Part shown: positions 36,278-45,105 of the stretch, piece after piece
Layout: the number at the start of each line of letters is the position of its first letter
Numbering within the stretch: the stretch's first letter is position 1
Assembly (NCBI RefSeq): GCF_901482695.1
Contig: NZ_LR590484.1
Coordinates: forward strand, 3,720,001-3,784,000
Source: Sphingobacterium thalpophilum
Lineage (GTDB): Bacteria > Bacteroidota > Bacteroidia > Sphingobacteriales > Sphingobacteriaceae
DNA: 64,000 nucleotides
Direction of reading: 5' to 3'
Notes under the pieces: model-generated
Seen by the model: the letters and a program-made list of their open reading frames with translations, nothing else
The model's database searches: none
What the model was told of the DNA's origin: nothing
Translations under genes and position numbers: made by a program

Positions 36278-38241
36278 TTGGCTAATCTAAAATCTATTTT
36301 TTGTTGTTGTATAATTCGGGAATATAGTTCTTTTAAAGAGAAGTACTCGTCTACCGAAAATACTGGTTTATTGAATGCAAGCATGCTTACAATTTCCAGG
36401 TTTTTACCATTCAATTGGCTGATATACTTATATCTAGCCGCTGATTCAGGCAGTGCTAGTGATACATTCTGGGGTTTGTCCGCCAGCTGATAGTGCTGGG
36501 GTAGTTCCAGCTGTATATTATACTGTGTTCTGGATTTGAATCCCATATCTACAGGATAAGTACGGTCCAGTATTTTAAATGGGTTATATGATATTCGGTC
36601 GATAATGTTTGGAGCAAGAAATAGGCTATTGCCGGTATTTTGATTGGAAAGATCCATGGTAATCTCAAATTCTTCATTCAACACTTGATCCACATCGTCC
36701 AGGTGTTCAATCTTTGCGTGGGTGAAGCTGACGTTCGGCATGTCCTCATCCATTTTTTCCCAGTACTCTTCCAGGGTGTTGAATTTGGCTATCTGTTGAC
36801 GTTTTAAAAGCGCTTTATTGCCCATACTACTGATGATAAGTTTGCCTTTGATCTGGTTTTGGTCATTTAGTATGCCGCTGAACGCATATACCTGTTCAGA
36901 TACTTCATCAGACGATAAGGGAAACCAGTCTGAACTCTTTCGGGAATAAATAATTCTACCGCGTTCATTGAGACAATGTAGCGGGAGCGATCCGAAAGGC
37001 AGTGACGGAATGGAGGCATCCAGTTTATACTTTATGCCATCAATATCTACACAAGCGATTACATAGTCAAAATCTGACAGAACGGGGAAGAGGGAATTCG
37101 GATTGCCATTACGCCTAGTGGATAAAATAATAGGGTAGGCATCGAGCTCCGCAGCCTGGAGTGCCGTAACTAGGGCGAGATTAATATCACCGATATTACC
37201 TGTGCGTTTCTCGATCGCCTTCTCAATACCATTCTCTGCGTATTTCCCAAGGTAGTTATTCCATTTAATTTGCTTTTTGATATAATTATATATTTTTTTC
37301 GCTTTTTCAAGTTTCGCATCACTGGAAGAAATGATCATGGATAGGCTCGTTTCAAATACATTGGTTTTCTTCAGCTGCCCTCCGAATGACTTGTCATTCA
37401 TTAGCTCGAGATCAACATCTTTCCAGGTTTTGCTGAATGTTTTTTTTGATCCCGTACTTGGATAAAATATTGATTCGAGTTCATAATATATAGCTGATCT
37501 GAAATTTTTTGGAGATGTCATATAGTCTTCTTCCACAAACGCAGGGATATTATTCATCGAATACGTGATTTTTGAGCAGTCCATTCTAACACCATCCAAA
37601 AAAATGTGTTCCCGTAAAGCTTCACCCTTTTGGTCAGCCAATTTGTAAGGGCCACGTAAGACGACGTTGTAACTAAAAGACGCTGGTATAATGGCAATAT
37701 ATTGGCTCTGAAGTTTGGGGATATCATCCTGAAAGTTCCATGTTTTAAAGTTAAATAGATCCTGCTCAAGCGTTCGATAAGAAACTTCGATGATGCTTCC
37801 TTCTTTGATATTGGGAAGTGTAAACTTATTCAGTTCCAGATACGTGGAATGATTCTCTTTATAGACTTTTTTGCTATCCAGTGCTGTAACAAAAACTTTT
37901 CCTTCTTCCAGATTGTAGGTACCGGCTTTTAGCTCATCAAGATGGTCACGGATATAGCTTCCACGTTTATAAGAAGGAATTTCGAAGTTCGCTTTTCTAA
38001 ATCCTTCTTTATTGTTAATACGAATAAGTACGTGATATTCGTGCATCAGCTTTACCCGATGGTCGTAGTCATCAACAAACACGGCGCTTTGTCCAAATTC
38101 CTTTAAGACTACTGCGTTAGCATTACTATCTAACAAGGTAGGAGAAAAATCAGTAACTGAGACTCTACCGAAATCAAAATTCTGTCCGAAACCACCTAGG
38201 GAAAGGCAAAATATTAAAAATAGCGTTAAAAAATGGCGCAT
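36274..38241 (-). CDS. DUF3857 and transglutaminase-like protein without the catalytic Cys
   Basis: 655-residue exported paralogue of the downstream gene, with the same domain order: signal peptide (LTLFLIFCLSLGGFGQ), DUF3857 part, transglutaminase-like core, beta-rich tail. At the position of Gly-Asp-Cys the sequence reads GNIGDINLALV, with Ile (near residue 353) instead of Cys, and the NHAIL segment is replaced by FDYVIACV. The catalytic triad is therefore broken, although KLDASIPSLPFGSLP is retained. It may bind substrate or modulate its active neighbour. It precedes that gene with a 4-base overlap. Confidence 0.87.
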   Translation of the reverse strand: MRHFLTLFLIFCLSLGGFGQNFDFGRVSVTDFSPTLLDSNANAVVLKEFGQSAVFVDDYDHRVKLMHEYHVLIRINNKEGFRKANFEIPSYKRGSYIRDHLDELKAGTYNLEEGKVFVTALDSKKVYKENHSTYLELNKFTLPNIKEGSIIEVSYRTLEQDLFNFKTWNFQDDIPKLQSQYIAIIPASFSYNVVLRGPYKLADQKGEALREHIFLDGVRMDCSKITYSMNNIPAFVEEDYMTSPKNFRSAIYYELESIFYPSTGSKKTFSKTWKDVDLELMNDKSFGGQLKKTNVFETSLSMIISSSDAKLEKAKKIYNYIKKQIKWNNYLGKYAENGIEKAIEKRTGNIGDINLALVTALQAAELDAYPIILSTRRNGNPNSLFPVLSDFDYVIACVDIDGIKYKLDASIPSLPFGSLPLHCLNERGRIIYSRKSSDWFPLSSDEVSEQVYAFSGILNDQNQIKGKLIISSMGNKALLKRQQIAKFNTLEEYWEKMDEDMPNVSFTHAKIEHLDDVDQVLNEEFEITMDLSNQNTGNSLFLAPNIIDRISYNPFKILDRTYPVDMGFKSRTQYNIQLELPQHYQLADKPQNVSLALPESAARYKYISQLNGKNLEIVSMLAFNKPVFSVDEYFSLKELYSRIIQQQKIDFRLAK

Positions 38242-38308
38242 GACTTAGGCGTAATTTGTTTACGAATATAGGTCTTTAGCCAAAATTAAACGAATTTCCG
38301 GTGAAATA

Positions 38309-38683
38309 TTATTTATCTATTTCCAATAAATTACTAATCACCTCTGTAATATTATCGACATCTTCTCCATCCTCGAGCATCGAGAAGGCTAGGTAAGTTG
38401 CATAGATTTCGGGGCTGAATTTGACATGCTTGTCCGAAATAAACTTATCGATCTGCTGTTCATTGCACTCGAAATTGATACTTTGCAGTTCATTAAACAA
38501 ATTGGTGGAGATTGTCTGGTGGTCTTCACCGCAGGCAAATCCTGCAATAATATGGAATAGAAATTTATCGGTTATTTCGTCATCTTCCTTTTTAAACATA
38601 GCACGAATATGCTTATAATCGAATTTAGTTTTTGCACTATTCACAATAGTGTCCCAAATCTGATACTCTGCTTTTGTTTCCAT
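38309..38683 (-). CDS. Small uncharacterised protein, 124 residues
   Basis: I do not recognise this protein. It is predicted to be cytoplasmic, mostly helical, acidic (many Asp and Glu), with no membrane segment or signal. It ends in a helix (EDGEDVDNITEVISNLLEI). The 9-bp inverted repeat at 38699-38719 lies directly upstream of the start and may be an operator. It is separated from the DUF3857 pair by 67 bases on the same strand and could be transcribed with it. Codon use and initiation resemble its neighbours, which supports a real gene. Confidence 0.65.
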   Translation of the reverse strand: METKAEYQIWDTIVNSAKTKFDYKHIRAMFKKEDDEITDKFLFHIIAGFACGEDHQTISTNLFNELQSINFECNEQQIDKFISDKHVKFSPEIYATYLAFSMLEDGEDVDNITEVISNLLEIDK

Positions 38684-38698
38684 AGCTTGCTTTAAATT

Positions 38699-38719
38699 TA
38701 TATTGGTAAAACCAATATA
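38699..38719. repeat. 9-bp inverted repeat upstream of the 124-residue gene
   Basis: TATATTGGT-AAA-ACCAATATA is perfect and ends 16 bases before the start codon. On the minus strand TATATTGG is one base off the -7 consensus, so promoter and operator could overlap. Confidence 0.45.
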
Positions 38720-39121
38720 CTAAAAATAATTTTATTCAAGGAAAGAATGCTGTAACTTCTTGGATCATACACTTGGATTCATGCGAATACGTTTTCTGCT
38801 TTACGTTAAATTGACCTCCTAAGCCTGGAGAAAGCTGAATACGATTTCGCCCAGCAAGCATCCTAATAAAATACCAAATAGAACCGATAAACAAATTTTT
38901 AACCAAACCGGGGATGTTTTTAGTATAAATTTCATGCCTCAAAAATGCTTCAAAATATGTTTTCCGAAAAAGATATTCGTAAGTAAAAAGATGCCTGTAG
39001 CCATTTGATGACAGTCGTGCGGTGCTTTATGGTATGGTAATTGAAATTTAATCTTTGGATTCAATATTTTTAGTAATTTGAATTGGAAAACGTACTTTTT
39101 GAAACAGCCTGATTAATAATT
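38720..39121. other. Intergenic region, 402 bp
   Basis: No convincing gene. A 68-codon minus-strand frame at 38736-38942 has no recognisable domain, no promoter and unusual composition. The segment 39020-39121 contains A/T-rich promoter-like DNA before the next plus-strand gene but no exact -7 match that I trust. Confidence 0.5.
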
Positions 39122-39646
39122 ATGATGACACGATTACTATTGGCCGTAGTTCTGCTCGCGGTGACAAAGATAGGGCTGGGGCAACAGCTGAATGTTGACA
39201 AGATTCGAAGGGAATATGCTGAGGCGGTAAAAAATGAGGACATCTGTGAACTTAATTTAGAGCAATTACGAGCGGGAGCAAAGTCGGTGACGGAGAAAGT
39301 TTACTGTGCAGCTTATGAGATACTCCTAGCTAAACATATGGGCAATCCGTTTAAGAAAATAAGCCAGTTTAAGGAAGGAAAAAGGCATCTGGAAGAACTA
39401 ATTGATGAAAACCCAGAACATATAGAAGCACGCTTCATCCGGTGGAGTGTACAGGTGCATGCGCCCTCGTTTTTGGGGTACAAGGACAACATTCTTGAAG
39501 ATAAAAATTTTTTGATTAAAAATCTCCATAAACTGCCCAGTGAAGAGGCAAAGTCTATCATCTACAATTATTTAAAAGGGGCTAACCACTATTTAAAGGG
39601 CGCGCAGGTTTTTTCAGCATCTGAGCTGAAGGAGCTGGCACGATAG
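39122..39646 (+). CDS. Exported small TPR-like protein
   Basis: 174 residues with an N-terminal signal peptide (RLLLAVVLLAVTKIGLGQQ). The mature part is helical; the pair ICELNLEQLRAGAKSVTEKVYCAAYEI and the stretch EGKRHLEELIDENPEHIEARFIRW look like tetratricopeptide-type helices. No catalytic motif is visible, so it is probably a periplasmic scaffold or binding protein. Two ATGs begin the gene; either may be used. It is 99 bases upstream of an OmpA-like lipoprotein on the same strand. Confidence 0.7.
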   Translation: MMTRLLLAVVLLAVTKIGLGQQLNVDKIRREYAEAVKNEDICELNLEQLRAGAKSVTEKVYCAAYEILLAKHMGNPFKKISQFKEGKRHLEELIDENPEHIEARFIRWSVQVHAPSFLGYKDNILEDKNFLIKNLHKLPSEEAKSIIYNYLKGANHYLKGAQVFSASELKELAR

Positions 39647-39745
39647 ACGTTAAAGGTTGTTAATTCAGCCAAAAATCACGGTTTTGGCGAAGATATTGCT
39701 TATCTTGTTGTACAATTGAATTCAACATCTACAAAATAGAATATC

Positions 39746-40642
39746 ATGAAAAATATCATCTTTCCGATATCTGTGCTGACCGCAAGTTTACTTTTCACTG
39801 GATGTGTCAGCAAAAAACGATATACAGGGTTACAAACGGACTATAATAATTTGAAAACAGCGCATGGTGATCTCTCCAGAAAATATCAGGACAGTCAGCT
39901 GCAGTTGACAGAAGGACGGACACGTATCAAGAGTCTGGAAGACCAGCTTGCTTCCGAAAGGCAGAACAATGCAGATCTTAGATCAGCTTATGCGGCGTTG
40001 CAAAAATCATTAGATAATAGCATCAGCCAAAACTCTCAGGGCAACATCAATATTTCAAAGCTAGTTGATGAAATCAATGCATCTAACCGTTACATTAAAC
40101 ATCTGGTCGAGGCTAAAAATAAATCAGACTCCTTAAATCTGGTGTTGACGAACAACCTGACTAGATCACTCAGCCGCGAGGAATTGCAGGAGGTCGATGT
40201 CAAAGTACTAAAAGGGGTTGTTTATATTTCGCTTGCGGATAACATGCTGTATAAATCCGGTAGCTATGAAATCAGTGAGAGAGCTGATCTAACCTTAAGT
40301 AAAATAGCCAAAATTATTCAGGATTATAAAGATTATGAGGTGCTAATCGAGGGTAATACGGATACGGATCCTATTTCAAAACCAAATATTCGCAACAACT
40401 GGGATTTGAGTACTTTGAGAGCTTCGTCTGTTGTCCAGGCATTACAAAACAAGTATGGAGTTGATCCGAAGCGCCTGACTGCCGGTGGTAGAGGAGAATA
40501 CAACCCGATAGCAGATAATAATACGGCTCTCGGAAAACAGCGGAACAGAAGAACGCAGATCATTATCACGCCTAAACTGGATCAATTTATGGAATTAATA
40601 GATAAGGCACCGGAGCCCACTGAGGTTACCCAAGAACAATAG
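39746..40642 (+). CDS. OmpA-family lipoprotein
   Basis: 298 residues. The lipobox LLFTGC lies at about residues 15-20, so it is lipid-anchored. A long coiled coil follows (roughly residues 25-150, with repeating Leu/Lys/Ser heptads such as GRTRIKSLEDQLASERQNN). The C-terminal peptidoglycan-binding OmpA domain is clear: YKSGSYEISERADLTLSKIA, VLIEGNTDTDPIS, NWDLSTLRASSVVQAL, RLTAGGRGEYNPIADN and QRNRRTQIIITP. It should tether the outer membrane to the cell wall. It is ended by a terminator. Confidence 0.92.
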   Translation: MKNIIFPISVLTASLLFTGCVSKKRYTGLQTDYNNLKTAHGDLSRKYQDSQLQLTEGRTRIKSLEDQLASERQNNADLRSAYAALQKSLDNSISQNSQGNINISKLVDEINASNRYIKHLVEAKNKSDSLNLVLTNNLTRSLSREELQEVDVKVLKGVVYISLADNMLYKSGSYEISERADLTLSKIAKIIQDYKDYEVLIEGNTDTDPISKPNIRNNWDLSTLRASSVVQALQNKYGVDPKRLTAGGRGEYNPIADNNTALGKQRNRRTQIIITPKLDQFMELIDKAPEPTEVTQEQ

Positions 40643-40683
40643 ATAGTATAATACCGTATACGAAGGTCATCTACATTTTCCAA

Positions 40684-40721
40684 TAAAAAATCCTTTCCAA
40701 CTTTGGAAAGGATTTTTTATT
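40684..40721. terminator. Bidirectional terminator
   Basis: TAAAAAATCCTTTCC and GGAAAGGATTTTTTA form the stem around AACTTT. The stop codon of the minus-strand gene (40720-40722) lies at its edge. Confidence 0.92.
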
Positions 40722-41352
40722 ACCCAAAAAATTTGCTGGGGTCAAAGCCGTGCTCCCTGAGCACATCGTCCGGTACGCCATTCCACACCCCAGGTTTATT
40801 ACCTGCATATCCGATATCTTTTACGCCCATCTCACTGGTATAGAATCCGGAAGAAGTAAGATTTCGCATAAGGGAAAAGAAAGCTGCCCCTTGTTGCATT
40901 TCCGGTTTGGCCAGTTCGGGATAAGCGATTTCGTCAACGAGAGCAAGTTGATCTTTGGTATCACATTTTATAAATACATTGCCATAGCGTCGCTTGCACT
41001 GTAGGTCCAGCCAGCGTAGGCCACCGCGCATAGGGATTTTGTTGTCCGGTAAATCTTTAACGATAAACTCGATGAATTCCGGGACACCTGCTTCAGAGGC
41101 GCTGCCGGATTTGCTGTCTTTGGGAATGATGATATCCGCCAGAACGGTAATTGTGGCCATTTCATGATCGTCAAAGAATTTTTCGGCCTGAAGCTGAGCA
41201 GTACGTTCATATTCGAAATCCTGAATACCCGGTAATCTTTCGCCATTTGACGCTATAGTTTTCTTTGTTTCTTTAGAATTACAAGCTGCGGTTAAAAGAC
41301 TAGACCCAGCAGCGATAAATCCCAGTGCTTTTAATGATTCTCTTCTATTCAT
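40720..41352 (-). CDS. Gluconate 2-dehydrogenase subunit 3-like (GMC small subunit)
   Basis: 210 residues. The N-terminus has RRESLKALGF and then AAGSSLLTAAC, that is, a twin-Arg start combined with a lipobox, so the protein may be exported folded via Tat and lipid-anchored. The mature chain has ITVLADIIIPKDSKSGSASEAG, the family hallmark of gluconate 2-dehydrogenase subunit 3. Such subunits help export and assemble the flavin subunit. Its gene follows the GMC gene with a 3-base gap. Confidence 0.88.
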   Translation of the reverse strand: MNRRESLKALGFIAAGSSLLTAACNSKETKKTIASNGERLPGIQDFEYERTAQLQAEKFFDDHEMATITVLADIIIPKDSKSGSASEAGVPEFIEFIVKDLPDNKIPMRGGLRWLDLQCKRRYGNVFIKCDTKDQLALVDEIAYPELAKPEMQQGAAFFSLMRNLTSSGFYTSEMGVKDIGYAGNKPGVWNGVPDDVLREHGFDPSKFFG

Positions 41353-41355
41353 CTT

Positions 41356-43092
41356 TTAGCCGTTTAATTTTTTCTTTTCTTGTAATATATATTCTGCGGT
41401 TCGCATAGACAGTGCGAGTATAGTCCAGGTCAGGTTTTTATCGCCCTGTTGCACAAATGGCCCAGCGTCGACAACGTATAAGTTTTTACAGTCATGCGCT
41501 TGTCCCCATTTGTTTAATACCGAGGTCTTCGGATCGTTGCCCATTCTGGTGGTGCCACCTTCATGAATGATCTTTCCGGGAGCTTCCAATCCGTATAATG
41601 TATCAGCACTCGGAATTTTGGATGTGATGACAGCGCCCATTTCGTGCATGATCGACTGAAATGTTTCTTGCATATGCTTTGCCTGTGCGATTTCTTCATT
41701 GGCCCATTTGTAGTGGAAACGCAATACCGGAATACCAAACTTATCAACTTTGTTGGGATCGATTTCGCAATAGTTATCTTTCCGGGCCAGGGCGGTGCCG
41801 CGTCCGGCCATACCTACGTTAGCACCATAAAAACTACGAAAATCCTCTTTTAGAGCGGTTCCATATCCGCCTTTGGGTTTTGTTTTGCCATCCGCCCCCT
41901 TACTTATGCTGTTTACTTGAGGTACCCAGTTGAGGAATCCGTAGGATGGCATATGCAGACCACCGCCGTATTCAATGTGGTAGCCTCTCGGGAAGCTTAA
42001 TTTGGAATGATCTCCCCACCACGGTGAATAAATATGGACACTTCCCACGCCATCTTCATTATACCTTTTGCGGTCAAGAAGCTGTGGTAAAAAGCCCGAA
42101 AGACTTGCTCCAGTAGAATCATGAAGGTATCTGCCCACCAAACCACTGCTATTGCCGACACCCCCCGGATGGGCTTTAGATTTGGAGTTTAACATAATCC
42201 GCGCGCTCTCGCAGGCACTGGCCCCCAGAATGACTGTTTTTCCTTTTACCGTATACTCCTGGAGGTCTTTGGTGTCTACATAAGAGACGCCGACGGCTAG
42301 CCCTTCATCATTCGTCAACACCTCCCTGACCATAGCGTTGTCGATAACCTTTAGGTTGCCGGTTTTCATCGCCGGGATAACAAGACAGGATGAAGATGAA
42401 AAATCACCATAGACTTTGCAGGCGCGGCCGCATTGACCACAATAGAAGCAAGTACCTCTATCTTTGATGTCCTTTGATACTTCGGTAAGCACAGCGCCAC
42501 GCCCCGGAATCACTGGTACACCTGCTTTTTTGGCTCCTCTGGCAATATATAGTTCGTTAAGACGGGGCTTCGGCGGTTTCATGAAAATGCCGTCAGGCTC
42601 ATTGTGAATCCCTTCTACCGTGCCATAAATACCGATCATACGATCGACGCGGTCGTAATATGGTTTGACTTCTTCGTATGTGATCGGCCATTCATCCGTG
42701 ACACCATCTTTGGGTTTGAAGTCATCGGGGCCCATGCGTAACGAAATCCTGCCCCAGTGGTTGGTCCTGCCTCCGAGCATTCGGGCTCTAAACCATTCAA
42801 ACTCTGTTCCGTCGACTTTGCTATAAGGCTCACCCTCCAGCTGCCATCCGCCAAATGCAGCGTCGAAATCGCCAAAAGGCCTTGTTGTACCCGCGCCTCT
42901 CCTTGGAGATTCCCAGGGCCAGCGCAATTGCAGTGAATCTTTCGCCGGATCGTAAAATGGGCCGGCTTCCAGCATCAGTACTTTAAGACCAGCATGCGCC
43001 AGAATATAGCCGGCCATGCCTCCTCCTGCGCCTGAACCGACTACGATTGCGTCAAATAATTCAGGACTCTCTTTAATTTGATAATTAGACAT
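41356..43092 (-). CDS. GMC-family oxidoreductase, FAD-dependent
   Basis: 578 residues. The FAD-binding fold is DAIVVGSGAGGGMAGYILAH, followed by MLGGRTNHWGRISLRM and GASACESARIMLNS; the C-terminal blocks HEGGTTRMGNDPKTSV and NLYVVDAGPFVQQGDKNLTWTI carry the His/Asn active-site pair. It resembles membrane-associated alcohol, sugar and glycoside-3 dehydrogenases that pair with a gluconate-dehydrogenase subunit 3. Recent work describes glucoside 3-dehydrogenases with that arrangement in Sphingobacterium and relatives, so oxidation of a glycoside is plausible but unproven. There is no cytochrome c gene beside it. Confidence 0.9.
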   Translation of the reverse strand: MSNYQIKESPELFDAIVVGSGAGGGMAGYILAHAGLKVLMLEAGPFYDPAKDSLQLRWPWESPRRGAGTTRPFGDFDAAFGGWQLEGEPYSKVDGTEFEWFRARMLGGRTNHWGRISLRMGPDDFKPKDGVTDEWPITYEEVKPYYDRVDRMIGIYGTVEGIHNEPDGIFMKPPKPRLNELYIARGAKKAGVPVIPGRGAVLTEVSKDIKDRGTCFYCGQCGRACKVYGDFSSSSCLVIPAMKTGNLKVIDNAMVREVLTNDEGLAVGVSYVDTKDLQEYTVKGKTVILGASACESARIMLNSKSKAHPGGVGNSSGLVGRYLHDSTGASLSGFLPQLLDRKRYNEDGVGSVHIYSPWWGDHSKLSFPRGYHIEYGGGLHMPSYGFLNWVPQVNSISKGADGKTKPKGGYGTALKEDFRSFYGANVGMAGRGTALARKDNYCEIDPNKVDKFGIPVLRFHYKWANEEIAQAKHMQETFQSIMHEMGAVITSKIPSADTLYGLEAPGKIIHEGGTTRMGNDPKTSVLNKWGQAHDCKNLYVVDAGPFVQQGDKNLTWTILALSMRTAEYILQEKKKLNG

Positions 43093-43332
43093 AATTAAAT
43101 TAAGTAATTAATTGAAGCCTGCGAGATAGATTTTCCTTGGAGCATACATATCTATGGGGAGGTTCAATTAATCGATGGTTATTGTTCCGTATTTAAAATC
43201 AAGGTGAATATATTGATAAAATCTTAGATTTCTCTAATTTAATTTATCGTTTTAGCAGGTTTTTAAATAACGAATATGAGATTGTTACAAAGGCATGGGG
43301 CGGTTTCCCTCATATTGGCCTCCGATAAGCTC

Positions 43333-43376
43333 TAAAAAAGACAGCCCGTATTCCCCGAATGGGAGAATACAGGCTA
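43333..43376 (-). terminator. Terminator of the ABC-F gene; region 43093-43392
   Basis: AGCCCGTATTC (43343-43353) pairs with GAATACAGGCT (43364-43374) with one mismatch; read on the minus strand it is followed by a T6 run. The rest of the 300-base region contains the promoter area of the GMC gene, with no exact -7 box and no ORF. Confidence 0.75.
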
Positions 43377-43392
43377 TCAACATCAATACAGA

Positions 43393-44979
43393 TTATAAAC
43401 CGATGGATCGTCCTATTCCAATATCCTTGACGAAAACCTCATCGTGGGATATGACCAGAACTGTACCTTTATACTGTCTGATGGCCCGTGTCAATACGCG
43501 GATGTTCTGAATATCGAGATTGTTGGTGGGCTCATCCAAAATGATCAGATCCGGAGTTTGTTGCTGTATGGTCAGGCAACAGATGATCAGCCGCATCTTT
43601 TCACCGCCGCTCAGGAGTCCACAGGCCTTATCCCAATCCTCTTTTCCGAACAGAAAACGATTGAGTCTAATTTTGATTTCATGTTCGGCTAAGGCAGCGC
43701 TGTTATAACGTTGGGCCTGTTCATACACGGTCAACGTGGAGTCGACGATTGAATAATCCTGATCCAGATAGCTGTAGGTGAAGTGCTGCCGTACAATACG
43801 GCCATTGGAAGGCGTCAATTGTCCAAGCAGCAATTTGACTAACGTGGTTTTGCCGGAGCCATTCCTACCTGTGAGTGCGATGCGGTCCCCGCTGACTATC
43901 TGTAGTTGAACATTTTCTTCCCAGAGATTTCGGACACCGTAACTGTAATTGATGTCTTCGGCTTTGATGATGTTCTTGCCAAACGGCAAGCTGCCGTTTT
44001 CAAGATCAATTTTGATTTCATCAAAAGCAGCTTGTGCGTTTCTGAGTTCTTGCAGATTCGCCCTGAAGCCCTCAATTTTATCCTGATGAACGTTTTTGAT
44101 CTTAGCGGTGCTTTTTTCAGCATTATTCCGCAAGGTATTCATCATTATTCTAGCCACGCCTGCTTTCTCCTGTTTTTTGTGGCCTCTGTTGTTTAATCTG
44201 TTCTGCCGTTCGAGCGCTTCTCTTTCCTTCTCTTTTGCTACCCTTATGGCTTTCTCCTGATGGTGAATGTCCTGTTGCATCGCGTTTCGTTCGATGTTTT
44301 TTTGTGCTTCGTAGAATGTATAGTTTCCACCGTACCGCTTAATTCCCCCCGGAATCATTTCTAAAGTATCCTCAAGAAGGTCGAGAAGTGTCCGGTCGTG
44401 ACTGACGGCAACAATGGTATTTTTTGACGATACTATCCATTCGTAAAGCAGATTTTTGCTCTCCAGATCGAGGTGGTTGCTAGGTTCGTCCAAAAGGATA
44501 AGCTCACTTTGGTGGACCTGAATACCCGCAAGCATCACCTTTGCTTTCTGTCCGCCACTAAGATCATCCATTTTTTTTGTCAGCAGAACTTCTGGTATTT
44601 TCCAATAGTCAAATGCCTCTTTGCAGCGGTCCTCCAAGGTCCAGTCGTCTTGCAACAGATTAAAATTCTGTTCAGAAGCATCCCCTTTGAGGATCGCGTG
44701 GAACGCCGTTAACTTTTGCTCAATGCCCAATGCCTGAGCCACCGTAAATTCATTAAGCTGCCCCGTTATCTGTGGGACATAATATGGAGCTGTATGTACT
44801 TGTACAGTGCCTTCCGCAGGCAATAGGCTGCCAGTAATAAGGCGCAGTAAGGTTGACTTGCCAACACCGTTGTTGCCGATCAAGGCTACTTTTTCGTGGG
44901 CATTTACGGTCAGATTTATATTTTCAAACAATAGATCTCTATTAGGATGTATGTAGGATATCTGGTGTAATGAAATCAT
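43393..44979 (-). CDS. ABC-F family ATPase
   Basis: 528 residues with two nucleotide-binding domains and no membrane segments. Domain 1 has Walker A GNNGVGKST (near residue 36), signature LSGGQKAKV and Walker B LILLDEPSNHLDL; domain 2 has GRNGSGKTT, LLSGGEKMR and LIILDEPTNNLDIQN. The linker between them is long, charged and helical, as in proteins that reach into the ribosomal tRNA site. ABC-F proteins can protect ribosomes from antibiotics or assist translation; which applies is not clear. The inducible-looking leader and promoter upstream suit a resistance or stress factor. Confidence 0.93.
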   Translation of the reverse strand: MISLHQISYIHPNRDLLFENINLTVNAHEKVALIGNNGVGKSTLLRLITGSLLPAEGTVQVHTAPYYVPQITGQLNEFTVAQALGIEQKLTAFHAILKGDASEQNFNLLQDDWTLEDRCKEAFDYWKIPEVLLTKKMDDLSGGQKAKVMLAGIQVHQSELILLDEPSNHLDLESKNLLYEWIVSSKNTIVAVSHDRTLLDLLEDTLEMIPGGIKRYGGNYTFYEAQKNIERNAMQQDIHHQEKAIRVAKEKEREALERQNRLNNRGHKKQEKAGVARIMMNTLRNNAEKSTAKIKNVHQDKIEGFRANLQELRNAQAAFDEIKIDLENGSLPFGKNIIKAEDINYSYGVRNLWEENVQLQIVSGDRIALTGRNGSGKTTLVKLLLGQLTPSNGRIVRQHFTYSYLDQDYSIVDSTLTVYEQAQRYNSAALAEHEIKIRLNRFLFGKEDWDKACGLLSGGEKMRLIICCLTIQQQTPDLIILDEPTNNLDIQNIRVLTRAIRQYKGTVLVISHDEVFVKDIGIGRSIGL

Positions 44980-45091
44980 GTTAAAATTCTTTAAAGATTA
45001 AACATAACCGTTAGATGGTGTTTGTTCACCGCCGGTATCTGTACTTTGCTAAAGAATTTTTAATCTTACATAAATTTCAATAATGATGTGG
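44980..45091 (-). promoter_or_regulatory. Leader of the ABC-F gene with alternative hairpins and mini-ORFs
   Basis: About 110 bases separate the predicted transcription start (~45091) from the start codon. TTAAAATTCTTTA (44981-44993), next to the start codon, pairs with TAAAGAATTTTTAA (45050-45063). Alternatively AAGATTA (44994-45000) pairs with TAATCTT (45061-45067); the two are mutually exclusive. A start-stop ORF (ATG-TAA, minus strand, 45071-45066) and a four-codon ORF, MFNL (45005-44991), lie in the leader. GGTG/CACC at 45017-45030 forms a central hairpin. Confidence 0.4.
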
Positions 45092-45096
45092 TGCTG

Positions 45097-45104
45097 CAAA
45101 TATA
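45097..45104 (-). promoter_or_regulatory. -7 element of the ABC-F gene
   Basis: TATATTTG on the minus strand, an exact TAnnTTTG match. The -33 position falls into the inverted repeat loop. Confidence 0.5.
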
Positions 45105-45105
45105 C

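Noticed and set aside
38736..38942. 68-codon minus-strand ORF upstream of the small unknown gene
   Set aside because: Basic, no recognisable fold, no promoter. It could be a remnant, but nothing supports a functional gene.
43295..43510. 71-codon plus-strand ORF opposite the ABC-F gene end
   Set aside because: Overlaps the coding end and the terminator of the ABC-F gene; antisense shadow.
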